Below, piece by piece: positions 49,342 to 61,613 of a stretch of 64,000 nt of DNA (the first letter of the stretch is position 1; each line of letters opens with the position of its first letter). Location: the NCBI RefSeq assembly GCF_026626665.1, contig NZ_JAPNKE010000002.1:7045168-7109167 (forward strand), given 5' to 3'. The translations under genes and the position numbers were made by a program. The notes under the pieces are model-generated. The model searched no databases. It was not told the origin of the DNA and worked only from the letters and a program-made list of their open reading frames with translations. The stretch is from Nannocystis pusilla. Lineage in GTDB: Bacteria; Myxococcota_A; Polyangia; Nannocystales; Nannocystaceae.

Positions 49342-50187
49342 ATGCGCACCTTCAAGGCCCGGCCCGCCGCCGAGCTCTCGCTGTTCCGTCGGCTCGCGCT
49401 CGCCACCTGGGACGACCCGCGCGATCCGTCGATCCGCGGCACCCTCGAGCTCGACGCCACCGCCGCGCTCGCTCACCTCGAAGCCCTGCACGCCCGCACC
49501 GGCCAGCGCGCCACGCTCACCCACCTCGTCGGCCGGGCGCTCGCCGTCGCCCTCGCCGAGCGCCCCGAGCTCCACGTTTTGGTCCGCCGCGGCCGGCTCT
49601 ACCCGCGCGACGACGTCGACATCTTCTTTCAGGTCGCGCTGACCGAGGCGCACGCGCCCCCCGGCGGCTGCGACCTCACCGGCCTGGTCATCCGCGGCGC
49701 CGATCGCAAGTCGCTCGCCGACATCGCCCGCGAGTTCGGCGAGCGCGTGGCGGAGGTCCGCCGGGGCTGCGACCCGCAGCTCGGGCCGACGCGTCGTCGC
49801 CTGGCCGCGCTCTCGCCCGCGCTGCTGCGCCCGCTCCAGGCCGCGCTGGACATCCTGCAATACCGACTCGGCCTGCGCGTGCCCGGGTTCCCGCAGGCTC
49901 CGTTCGGCTCGGCCGCGGTCACCAACCTCGGCATGTTCGGCGTCCGCTGGGCCTACGCGCCGCTGTTCCCGCCGGCGCACTGGCCCATCCTCCTGCTGGT
50001 CGGCGCCGTCAAGCCGCGCCCGTGGATCGTCGAGGACGACGGCGATGCCCGCGTCGAGGTCCGCCCGGTGCTGCCGCTGCACGCGACGCTCGATCACCGC
50101 GCGCTCGACGGGGTGCAGGCGGCCCGCCTGTCGGCCCGCATCGAGGAGCTCCTGCTGCACCCCGAGCTGCTCGAGCTGCCGGCGTGA
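49342..50187 (+). CDS. Stand-alone 2-oxoacid dehydrogenase E2-type acyltransferase domain
   Basis: 281 residues. The fold of the E2 catalytic domain (chloramphenicol acetyltransferase type) is indicated by ALATWDDPRDPSIRGTLELD, TLTHLVGRALAVALAERPEL, AAVTNLGMFGVRWAYAPLFP and the end motif ATLDHRALDGVQAARLSARI, with His and Asp of HxxxDG present. The lipoyl and E1-binding domains of true E2 subunits are missing, so it is not a normal dehydrogenase core. It may transfer an acyl group from CoA to an unknown acceptor. The ATG at 49342 lies close to GAGGG; a GTG upstream cannot be excluded. Confidence 0.72.
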   Translation: MRTFKARPAAELSLFRRLALATWDDPRDPSIRGTLELDATAALAHLEALHARTGQRATLTHLVGRALAVALAERPELHVLVRRGRLYPRDDVDIFFQVALTEAHAPPGGCDLTGLVIRGADRKSLADIAREFGERVAEVRRGCDPQLGPTRRRLAALSPALLRPLQAALDILQYRLGLRVPGFPQAPFGSAAVTNLGMFGVRWAYAPLFPPAHWPILLLVGAVKPRPWIVEDDGDARVEVRPVLPLHATLDHRALDGVQAARLSARIEELLLHPELLELPA

Positions 50188-50223
50188 CGTGGCTCGCCGC
50201 GCAGTCGACCCGGGGCGCATGTT

Positions 50224-50732
50224 TCAAGAACCACCGCTCCCATCGTCGCCATAAGGCGACTCACGAATCGCCTCGACGAACAAGCCCGTGACAGCCGGCG
50301 GCTCACCCGTCAGCGCGACGCCGCCGACGTACATGTAGAAGTCGTAGCCGAAGTGCACATGAAACTCTGGCCCTTCCAGCCGACACCACAACACCTCCCG
50401 CAGGGCCAGCCTCGCCACCTCGCGGATCGCGGCCTTCTCCAGCCAAACCCCTTCGGCCAGGCCCTTCTTCGCATCCCCCCACACCTCTCCAGGGCGGCTC
50501 GATCGTTCGCCTCCATGCCGCACACCTGCAACTTTTCCACGTGGCCCCGCTCGAGGAACTTGTCGAGGAGCTCGAGGTATCTCGCCTCCACGACGAGATA
50601 CTCGGCGAGCGTCAACACCCCGCCGGCGAACGCCTTCCCGATGTCGCCATGACTGGTCCACTCGTCACGCGTATACGCCCCGCCTGCATCGCGAAGAGAC
50701 GGGTCGTACTTCGAGATTCGAAACACCGGCAT
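50224..50732 (-). CDS. Conserved uncharacterised protein
   Basis: 169 residues after one correction near 50493 in a G-run, joining MEANDRAALE to VWGDAKKGLAEGVWLEKAAI. The opening MPVFRISKYDPSLRDAGGAY and TRDEWTSHGDIGKAF recur in a widespread bacterial family whose function I do not know. The C-terminus is strand-rich with aromatic residues (PEFHVHFGYDFYMYVGG). Cytosolic. The ATG is at 50732. Confidence 0.65.
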
Positions 50733-50955
50733 CAGGCACCTGCTCTCTCGCGATCTTCATCGGGCTCGTCGGCGCTCGGCGTCCGCACAGCATCAGGGCG
50801 CCGCGGTGCCTCCAGCTTGCTCCTTGCCGGGTCGGCGTCCAAGGAGCTCATGGGCGCTGGCCAGCCTCGGCGCCGGTGAAAACTCATCTGCCGACCCGGC
50901 CACGCGGACTTTGAGCCGGCGGGCCGCGGCTCTGCGGGCAGTCGGCCGCATCGGG

Positions 50956-50961
50956 TAGACT
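50956..50961 (+). promoter_or_regulatory. -10 box (TAGACT) of the gene at 50969
   Basis: TAGACT ends 7 nt before the GTG at 50969, the leaderless spacing. Confidence 0.5.
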
Positions 50962-50968
50962 GTTCTCG

Positions 50969-51484
50969 GTGCGGGCCACCTTTCCTCATGGCTGGGTCTG
51001 GGTCGGCGGCGAGGGCGATGACGGCGCCGACGCGTGGACCTGCGGCGCCTACGAGGCCGGGGAGGTGCGGACCGCCACGCTCACGGGACGTGCCGGCACG
51101 CCGGCCCCGGAGCGGCGGTGCGTGCTCCAGCACGCGTGGCAGACCCGGACGAGCGCGAGCTACACCTGTCTCGGGGCGTCGCTGCTGCCGGACCGCGCTC
51201 GGCTTCGCATCGAGGTCGTCGACGGGCGCCACCTCGGCCCCACGCTGACCGGCGAGATCCTCGCTGGCGCGTTGACCGGGGCCGCAGCCTCGAATGTGCC
51301 GGGCGTGCTCCGATTCGACCGCGCGCGTGCTCCTCGTCGACCTCGACCCGGCCCTCTACCGCCGAGCGGCCCGGGTGATCGCGGAGCTCTCGCCAGCGAC
51401 CTCGCTGCGCTCTCGGAAGCGTCGCTCGGCGAGCGGACCGCAGGTCTGTGGCGCGCGGGCGATGCCCCGGGGCGGGGCTCCTGA
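50969..51484 (+). CDS. Small unknown protein, GTG start
   Basis: About 171 residues starting VRATFPHGWVWVGGEGDDGA. The N-terminal part is strand-rich with three Cys. Two compensating shifts near 51321 and 51385 restore RVLLVDLDPALYRRAARVIA in the middle before SDLAALSEASLGERTAGLWR at the end. No family recognised. The start is fixed by TAGACT 7 nt upstream. The next palindrome unit lies 95 nt after the stop. Confidence 0.55.
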   Translation: MRATFPHGWVWVGGEGDDGADAWTCGAYEAGEVRTATLTGRAGTPAPERRCVLQHAWQTRTSASYTCLGASLLPDRARLRIEVVDGRHLGPTLTGEILAGALTGAAASNVPGVLRFDRARAPRRPRPGPLPPSGPGDRGALASDLAALSEASLGERTAGLWRAGDAPGRGS

Positions 51485-51804
51485 AGTCGACGCGGTGGCG
51501 ATCGGCTGGTCAGCGCCGCCAGGCTCGGCGCTCGGCACGCGCCGGGGTCGGACCGACGCATATGCGTTCGATCCGACTCATGTCCTTATAGACATGTCTT
51601 GAAGGCCAAGTACGGCCATCGCCGCTCGCCCTGTCGCGAGCGGCGCCGACGAGCGTGCAATCGGCGGGCGCGACGTTCGCCGCCGCCGCGCCGGCCTCGC
51701 CGCTGCGCGCGGCCATGGCTCGCGCGGCGCCGCGTGGCATGAATCGCCATGAGGGTCGCAATCATTCGCCCCCCTCATGAGACCGCCTCTCGCGAGGTTT
51801 CGCC
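51485..51804. other. Intergenic stretch with one palindrome unit
   Basis: CATGTCCTTATAGACATG at 51579-51596 is the only structured element: 5-bp CATGT/ACATG arms with T-rich sides. The rest is GC-rich with no coding frame. GAGG at 51794-51797 serves the gene at 51805. Confidence 0.55.
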
Positions 51805-52404
51805 ATGTCGCTCGTGCTCGCCCTGTCCCTGGCCTCGGCCCCGCAGCTCGAACCGGTCGTCCCGGCCCCGTCCGCCGACGAGCCGCCGGACCGGGCCGCG
51901 GGCGCCGCGTGGCTGGCAGCCGGCGCGCTCGCGGGCGCCACCGGCCTCGGTCTCGGCCTCGCCGGCGCGCCCCGCTGGCCGCCCTGGAGCGCTGCGCCGA
52001 ATGTCCCTCGCGCCTCCCTGCCACCCTCTTCGCCGCCGTCGCCCTCAACACCGCGAGCCTCAGCCTCCTCACCGTCGGCGCCGGCCTCCACGGCCGCGCT
52101 CGCGGCTCGCGGGACCTCGCGCGCGGCCGCGACGCCGTGGATCTCCTTCGGCGGCCTGGCCACTGCGAGCGGCCTCGTCATCGTCGCCGCCGGGCTCGGC
52201 TGGCAGTTCGCCGAGGAGGCGCGCGCCTCGGCGACCCCGTGGGCGCTGCTGCAGGTCGGCCTGTCGAGCGTGGTCGCCGGCTCGAGCATGCTCGTCTACG
52301 GCCTGGCCTATCGCAAGTACGCCCCTGCCCGCGAGGTCCACCTCGCCCTCGTCCCGACCCTGGCCCGCGGCCGCGTGGGCCTCGTGCTCGAGGCCCGCTT
52401 CTGA
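51805..52404 (+). CDS. Small integral membrane protein with about four helices
   Basis: About 199 residues after two compensating shifts (near 51972 and 52135). Corrected order: a signal-like start MSLVLALSLASA, then helices AAWLAAGALAGATGLGLGLA, RLPATLFAAVALNTASLSLL, ISFGGLATASGLVIVAAGLG and WALLQVGLSSVVAGSSMLVY, with a basic strand-rich tail ending VGLVLEARF. A Cys pair (ERCAEC) lies between helices 1 and 2. No family recognised. GAGG 7 nt before the ATG supports the start. Confidence 0.58.
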   Translation: MSLVLALSLASAPQLEPVVPAPSADEPPDRAAGAAWLAAGALAGATGLGLGLAGAPRWPPWSAAPNVPRASLPPSSPPSPSTPRASASSPSAPASTAALAARGTSRAAATPWISFGGLATASGLVIVAAGLGWQFAEEARASATPWALLQVGLSSVVAGSSMLVYGLAYRKYAPAREVHLALVPTLARGRVGLVLEARF

Positions 52405-52437
52405 CGCCTATCGGCCTCCCGCGCATCCTCGCCGTTC

Positions 52438-52610
52438 TGCCGGACCCGCGGCGAATCATCACACCGCAGTCCCGCGCCCGCCGAACCCGAGTCGAATCAT
52501 CAGACCGCAGCGCGCCAACGTCTCTCGCCCTGCCGAACCCGACGCGAATCACCGCGCTCGTCTCTCCCCATCACCGCCCTCACGAGCCCCCCGCGAATCA
52601 TCGCTCCCGA
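52438..52610. repeat. Degenerate short tandem repeat with CGAATCATC core
   Basis: The core recurs four times as GGCGAATCATC, GTCGAATCATC, GCGAATCACC and GCGAATCATC, at about 55-nt intervals, each followed by a few variable bases and preceded by CCGAACCCG or a variant. It lies at the 3' end of the minus-strand histidine kinase gene and overlaps its last codons. Confidence 0.45.
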
Positions 52611-55187
52611 GCCCCCTTTCGAGCCTCCGGCGCATCGTCCTCGGCCAGCGGCAGGGTGAAGCGGAAGCTCGTGCTCGTGTCGCCGCTCTCGACCCAGATC
52701 CGGCCCCCGTGCGCCTCCACGAGCCCGTGCGCGATGTACAGGCCGAGGCCCAGCCCTTCGACCGCCGCGACCGCGCTCGACCGGTAGAATCGTTTAAAAG
52801 GCAGTCGATCTCGGCGGGTAGCAGGCGCTGGCCTTGATTGATGGTGGACACCATCACCTCGTGTCCGTGCGGTCGCACCTCGACCACGATCGGCCCGCCG
52901 GGGTCGCCGTACTTGAGCGCATTGGTCAACAGGTTCTCGGCGATCTGCTCGACTCGCCCCGCGTCGCCGCGGACCCGCGGCAGCCCCGGCGCGACGTCGA
53001 GCCGCAGCGAGCGCTCGGTGCTTTCGGCGATCCGCGCCACCACCTCCGCGAGCACCGCCTCGACGTCGATCGATTCGCTGCGCAGCGACAGCTGCCGGGC
53101 CTCGATGCGCGCCGCGTCGAGGAGGTCCTTGATCATCCGCTCGAGCCGCCCCGCGGCCGCGAGGATCCGCGCCGCCGACTTCGCGGTCAGCGGGTCGCGC
53201 TCGCCCGCCCCGACGCGCGCGATCGTCCGCGCGCACGCGTGGATGACCTGGACCGGCTGGCGCAGCTCGTGGGCCACCACCGCGGTCCACTGCTCGCGCA
53301 GCCGCTCGATCTCCTTGAGCGACGAGATGTCCCGAAGGACACATACCGCCCCCACCAGGCGCCCGTGCTCGTCGCGCAGCGGCGACGCGCTGGCCAGCAG
53401 CGGCACTCCGGACCTCGCCGGGTCTGCCCGACGTACTCGATGCCGATCGTCGTCACCCCGTCGCGCAGCGCCCGCGACAGCGGCAGCGCGTCGTCGGCCA
53501 GCGGGGCGCCCGTGGGCTCGTACAGCGGCAGCCGCGACGGCGCGTCCCCGTCCTCGGCCGGCGCGAGCTCGCGGGCGGCCGCGTTGAAGGACATGCGTCC
53601 CCCGACATCGACGAGGACCACCGCCTCGGGGATGCCGTCGATCGCGCCGCGCAGCCACGTCGTGGCCTGCGTCGTCTCGTGGTAGAGCCGGGCCGTCTCG
53701 AGCGCAGCCCCGGCGCGCGCCGCCAGCAGCTCGAGCGCCTGCTGATCTTCGGCGGTGAACTCGCCGCCGCCCTGCTTGTCGGCCAGGTACAGGTTGCCGC
53801 GGCTGCGCCCCTCGTAGAGGATCGGCACCCCGAGGAAGCTGTGCATCGGCGGGTGCCCGGGCGGGAAGCCGACGCGCTCGTGGCTCTCGGCGATGTCGCG
53901 CAGGCGCACCGCGCGGGCCTGCAGGGCCACCGCGCCGAGCAGCCCCACCGGCCGCGGCGCGCGACCGATCCGCTCGGCCTGCTCCGCCGTCATGCCCGCG
54001 TAGACCCACCGCTCGAACGGTCGCGTCGGGTCGGTGCCGAGGCCCAGCGCGGCGTAGCGGGCCTGCGTCAGCGTCTGCGCCTGCAGCAAGACGACCAGGA
54101 GGACGGCGTCGAGGTCGGTCTCGGGGATCCGCGCGACCGCGTCGGTGATCGCGGAGGTCGCCCGGGTCAGCGACTCGAGCTGGACCCGGAGGCCGCGCTC
54201 TTCCGCGTGCGCCCGGGCGAGCTCGGCGTGGCCCGTCTCGCGCCCGCCGAGGTCGCGGACGAAGCTCTGCACGCGCCCGTCGCACAGGAGAATCATCCGC
54301 AGCTCGGCCACCCGCCGACCGCCGTCGCGCCGCCGCAACCGGTACTCGCCCACGTGCGGCTCGCCCTGCCTCAACGCCGCTCGCGCGCTCGCCAGACGCT
54401 GCGCCTCGTCGTCCGCCAGCAGGGCCGCCAGCGGCTGTCCGACCAGATCGGCCGGCGAGGCCCCGAGCAGGCGCGCCCCGGCCTGGTTGACCCGGATCAG
54501 CCGACCGTCGCGGTCCGCGAGGAACACCCCGTCGTCGACGTGCTCGACGAGCTTGTCGTAGTCCCGCTCGAGCCGACGACAGGTCGCCCGCAGCGAGTTC
54601 GTCTCTCGCGCGTCGCGCCACAGCACCGCCACGTCCGCGCCCTGGCCCCGCGCGGAGGGCAGCGGCACCAGCGTCACCGCCACCTCGACGCGGCTGCCGT
54701 CGCGGTGGAGCCCGACGCCGGCGAAGCTCGCCCCGCTGCGCCCGACCCCCCGCGCCAACCTGGCCGACAGCTCGGCGCGCCGCTCCGGCGCCACGACCTC
54801 GAGCAGCGATCGCCCGGCGATCTCGTCGCTGCGCCAGCCGTACAGCCGCTCGGCCGCCGCGCTCCAGCTCGTCACGATGCCCTCGCGGGTCACGGTCGCG
54901 ACGGCCTGCTCCGCGGCCTCGACGATCGCCCTCCAGCGCCTCGCCTCGCTGGCCGACGCCTCGCGCTCCGCCTCGGCCCGCCGCGCTCGCCTCACCGCCC
55001 GCAGCGCCTGCAACGCCAGAGCCGTGCTCGCCGTCGCCAGCAGCCCGAGCACCACGAGCGAGCGCATCGCGGCCGACAGCAGGGCCGAGCAGACTCCCAG
55101 CGTCACCAGCAGCCTCGACCACCCGCTCGGCCGCGCACCGGGAGCACACACGGAGCAGGGGCGGGTCGATCGCGCGGACGCTGCCAT
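52598..55187 (-). CDS. Membrane-anchored PAS/GAF histidine kinase
   Basis: About 862 residues. Two N-terminal hydrophobic helices (LLVTLGVCSALLSAAMRSLV; LGLLATASTALALQALRAV) are followed by PAS (AIVEAAEQAVATVTREGIVT), PAS (LVEHVDDGVFLADRDGRLIR), GAF (nt about 54170-53680, with SFLGVPILYEGRSRGNLYLA), PAS, HisKA with phospho-His in VVAHELRQPVQVIHAC, and HATPase (ENLLTNALKYGDPGG; GLGLGLYIAHGLVEAHGG). Shifts are needed near 53425 and 52797. No receiver domain is present and no regulator gene is adjacent, so it is an orphan kinase. The ATG at 55187 is preferred over 55214. Confidence 0.86.
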
Positions 55188-55312
55188 GAAACACGCACGG
55201 GGGTGAATACGCATAGCTTGAAGCGAGATCGCCCGAGGCGCGACGGCGCCGGCCTCGCTCGCCACGCACCGGCCCCAGGCGCTTCACTGTCGAGCCTGGT
55301 GATGCGCGATCG

Positions 55313-55735
55313 ATGCCGACGCCGACGCGAGCGCTCCCGGGCTCGAAGCACTTCGGCGCCGTCGCCACCTGGGACAGCGACGGCGACGCCTGGGGCGTCG
55401 TCCTCGGCAAGCCGGTCCCGACCTTGCGGGCCCTGCTCGAGAAGGCCCTGCCCAAGCTGCAGAAGAAAGTGCCCAGGGGCATGCCCATCATCCCCGGCTT
55501 CGCCCGCGGCGCCCTGCCCGACGCCGACGCCCTCGCGGCCATCGTAACGGGCCTGCGGACCAGCGTGAAGAAGCACAAGCCGGTCGACGACCGCCTGCTG
55601 CTGTTCGCCCGCAACCCGGCCCTGCTGCCGCGTCTCCGGGGACATGTCCCGATCGACGGCGCGCCTCATCCGCGCCGAACCGCGACCGACCACCCGCCCT
55701 GCCTCGCAGGGCTCGCGAATCGAGCGACGACATGA
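55313..55735 (+). CDS. Small unknown protein whose 3' end carries a palindrome unit
   Basis: 140 residues. The first 105 residues look like a compact alpha/beta domain (SKHFGAVATWDSDGDAWGVV; LLEKALPKLQKKVPRGMPII; ALAAIVTGLRTSVKKHKPVD). From RGHVPIDGAP on, the sequence is basic, Pro-rich and unlike coding sequence, starting exactly where GGGGACATGTCCCGATCG occurs (55638-55655). The original stop may have been close to that point. No family recognised. Confidence 0.55.
   Translation: MPTPTRALPGSKHFGAVATWDSDGDAWGVVLGKPVPTLRALLEKALPKLQKKVPRGMPIIPGFARGALPDADALAAIVTGLRTSVKKHKPVDDRLLLFARNPALLPRLRGHVPIDGAPHPRRTATDHPPCLAGLANRATT
55638..55655. repeat. Palindrome unit at the 3' end of a coding sequence
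   Basis: GGGGACATGTCCC is a perfect inverted repeat of 13 nt, followed by GATCG. It is read in frame but marks the point where coding character is lost. Confidence 0.6.
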
Positions 55736-55781
55736 TTTACCGGACAAAAACCGGCACCGGCCCCGCGGTCGCGCATGGCAC

Positions 55782-56153
55782 TTACGCGTCTTCCCGAGCG
55801 TGCGGGGTGGCAGTCTCACCGGGGCCGCCTGCAGGCGGGAGCGAATCAGCCAAGGGCTTCGCACCAAGAGCTCGGTGTCGGAGTCGGGCCCGTAGGTGAT
55901 GCTCAAGCACCGCGATGAACAGAAAGGGGCCCACACCCCCGAGCAGAGCACTCAACCAAATGGGTGTCCATTGGACTACGAACATGCCGAAGATCATCAA
56001 CCAGAAGAAGACGAAGGTACCGAGCCAGGGTCCCACGATCTTCCCGACGTCCGGCCGCTTCCAAAAGGCGAGCGTAGGCAAGAAGCCTAACGGCTGCGGC
56101 CGATCAAGGCGGGCTGGTTCTTCTTCGTGGTCGCGCAGTGCGGGCGTTTTCAT
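55782..56153 (-). CDS. Small two-helix membrane protein in a lower-GC cassette
   Basis: 123 residues. Two membrane helices (IVGPWLGTFVFFWLMIFGMF; TPIWLSALLGGVGPFLFIAV) lie between a basic-acidic N-terminus and a charged C-terminus (EHHLRARLRHRALGAKPLAD). It is encoded 6 nt after the upstream gene, so the two form an operon. Base composition of the pair is clearly less GC-rich than the rest. An immunity or anchoring role for its partner is possible from this arrangement. Confidence 0.58.
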   Translation of the reverse strand: MKTPALRDHEEEPARLDRPQPLGFLPTLAFWKRPDVGKIVGPWLGTFVFFWLMIFGMFVVQWTPIWLSALLGGVGPFLFIAVLEHHLRARLRHRALGAKPLADSLPPAGGPGETATPHAREDA

Positions 56154-56159
56154 GGTTGC

Positions 56160-56815
56160 CTATCCCAGCGGGCAGTCGGGTTTGCAATCCTTGTTGCAAT
56201 CGATAGCGTCAACGTAATCGGCGGCGGCTAGACCTCCCAGGGTACAGGTCGCACAGCCAAAGCCAAAGGATCCACTGCAACATGCCGCGCCAGCGAGAGC
56301 CAACACTCCCTTCATCCCCCACTTGAACACAGAGCATGCCGGGTTCTTTTTGAGGGGGTCAGGCGGCAGCGTGCTCAGCCATTCGCCAACCTGCGCGTAG
56401 ACCCGCGAGTCAAGCAAGACGGCCCAGAAGACGAGCATGACGTCCGGAGCGCCACGCGCGAGTTCATCGTGGATCGTCGGCGACAACCAAACCTGATCGT
56501 GCTCTTCAACGTCGTCCACATGCCGGAGCCGCACGTGCGACACACCGGCAACCGAGAAGTGCGCCTCGGCGAGGCCATTCCACAGGTCGAGCTGCAACTC
56601 GCCGAGGACCCCGGATTCTTGGAAGCGAAAGTGCGCTGTGATAGCAAGACCGCCGCGCTCCACTCGCTGAAGCTCAACCGTCACCTCGTCGGGACGCGCC
56701 TGCTCGATCTCCTGGAGTGCATCGCCGCCCGCCGCCTGCGCCTTCAAATCGGTGGCGGCGGGCGCGAAGAACAGTGCGAGCGCAGAGATGGGGTGGATTG
56801 CATGATGCATACTCA
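56160..56815 (-). CDS. Secreted protein with Gly/Cys-rich C-terminal domain
   Basis: 217 residues starting MSMHHAIHPISALALFFAPA, a short signal peptide. The middle is strand-rich (DEVTVELQRVERGGLAITAH; AEAHFSVAGVSHVRLRHVDD). The last 50 residues have eight Cys in a hydrophobic Gly/Ala context (LALAGAACCSGSFGFGCATC; DAIDCNKDCKPDCPLG). Hydrophobic, Cys-rich ends of this type occur in halocin C8-like bacteriocin precursors, but the match is only in style. Lower GC and its two-helix membrane neighbour suggest a transferred cassette, possibly toxin plus immunity (inference). The start is not certain. Confidence 0.5.
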
Positions 56816-57093
56816 TCCATGGTCTGCGCCCTGCCGGTCGCAAGCAGGCGGCCGTAGCAGACCGGGACTTTGCGCCAGGACGCTCGTGGTCCGACCGCCG
56901 ATGCCCGCGAGCGACCGCCTGGCCGGGACCGCGGCCGCATAGTTTATAAAGTAGCCCATGGCGCGCGGAGCGTCCACGGATCGAAGTCCGAGGGTCCCAA
57001 CCACCCACACAATAAGCAACTTTCAAGCGTCGACTTGCGACCCCGGCCGGACGGCCTGCGACGTTCTCTTCGCAGGCCGTCCACTCCGTCCGC
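56816..57093. other. Intergenic stretch with a minus-strand AT-rich promoter-like patch
   Basis: On the minus strand TACTTTATAAACTATG near 56938-56955 is the most AT-rich spot and contains TATAAA, a likely -10 box for the cassette with a leader of about 120 nt. The rest shows no structure. Confidence 0.45.
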
Positions 57094-57106
57094 TCACACC
57101 GGGTTA

Positions 57107-60601
<3,495 letters not shown>

Positions 60602-60764
60602 GGTGCGGGCTCTTGGGGTGACTCGGTCACCTCTCACCCGGTCTTCCCGGCCCACCGCCGATCCGTCACGCCATCATCACCACCCCGCGAATTTCAAAAG
60701 AAACGCTCGCGCGCGCGTCCGCCCCGGAGCCGAGGGCCGTGCTCGCGGCAGCGCCTCGCCGCGC

Positions 60765-61460
60765 TCACGGACCGCGGCGCGCCTCCACGATGTACTGATC
60801 AGGCAGCGCCACCGGCGAGACGCTCGCGCTCAAGCCGGCGCTCGCCAGCTCCGCGACCACGACCTCGGGCGGCACGCGCATGTGCGCCGGCGGCCCGCGA
60901 TGCGCCGCCTGGCTGAAGTCCACGATCATCAATTTCCCGCCGGGCCGGAGCGCCGCGGCGAGCTCGCGGGCGTGGCGTTCGCGCTCGTCGAGGTGGTGCC
61001 ACACGTGCACCACCAGGATCCGGTCGAAGCTCGCGGCTGCGAGACTCGAGGTGGTCGCGGTCGATTGAACCGCGCGCAGGTTGGGCAGCTTCTCCCGGCG
61101 CGCGCGCTCATTCAAATAGCGCACCATGTCCGGTTCGACGTCCGTGGCGAGGACCTCACCCGCGGGCACCGCTCGCGCCAGCCGCACCGCGAAGTAACCG
61201 GTGCCTGCGCCGACGTCGGCCACGCGCATCGTCGGTTCCAGCTCCAGCGCCCGCACCACCTCCTCCGGGCGCTGCCAGGCCGCGCGGTCCGGAGCGTCCA
61301 ACACCTCGGCCCAGGCGGCCGCGTCCGTGAAGCCGTGGTGGGCGCCGTGATGCATCCCGTGCTCGGGGCCGTCGTGCCCGGAGGGGACCGCGACGCGGGC
61401 CGAAGGGGTGCATGCGCCCCCGAACGTCGCCGCGAAGATTGCTTGGATGAGGCGATGCAT
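60765..61460 (-). CDS. Exported SAM-dependent methyltransferase with lipoprotein signal and His-rich segment
   Basis: 231 residues. MHRLIQAIFAATFGGAC has a lipobox-like GGAC. A His-rich piece, HDGPEHGMHHGAHHGF, may bind metal. The class I methyltransferase core follows: VADVGAGTGYFAVRLA (motif I), EVLATDVEPDMVRYL, ILVVHVWHHLDE (motif II), GGKLMIVDF. SAM should not be present outside the cytoplasm, so the signal is odd, yet an ATG with AGGAG 5 nt upstream fits exactly this start (61460). Proteins with this arrangement occur in proteobacteria; the substrate is unknown. Confidence 0.78.
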   Translation of the reverse strand: MHRLIQAIFAATFGGACTPSARVAVPSGHDGPEHGMHHGAHHGFTDAAAWAEVLDAPDRAAWQRPEEVVRALELEPTMRVADVGAGTGYFAVRLARAVPAGEVLATDVEPDMVRYLNERARREKLPNLRAVQSTATTSSLAAASFDRILVVHVWHHLDERERHARELAAALRPGGKLMIVDFSQAAHRGPPAHMRVPPEVVVAELASAGLSASVSPVALPDQYIVEARRGP

Positions 61461-61613
61461 CTGCTCTCCTGGGTCGATGTCCGGCGTGTCCACGCCGGAG
61501 TCTCCTCATCTTTTAGAGGACCTCGGCGTTCGCCGGGAGGGCGGCGCTTTCGCTCCGGTCGGCGTGATTTTCGATCGCCGACGAACTCGCGTGCTCTCGC
61601 CGCGCTGCCGTCG

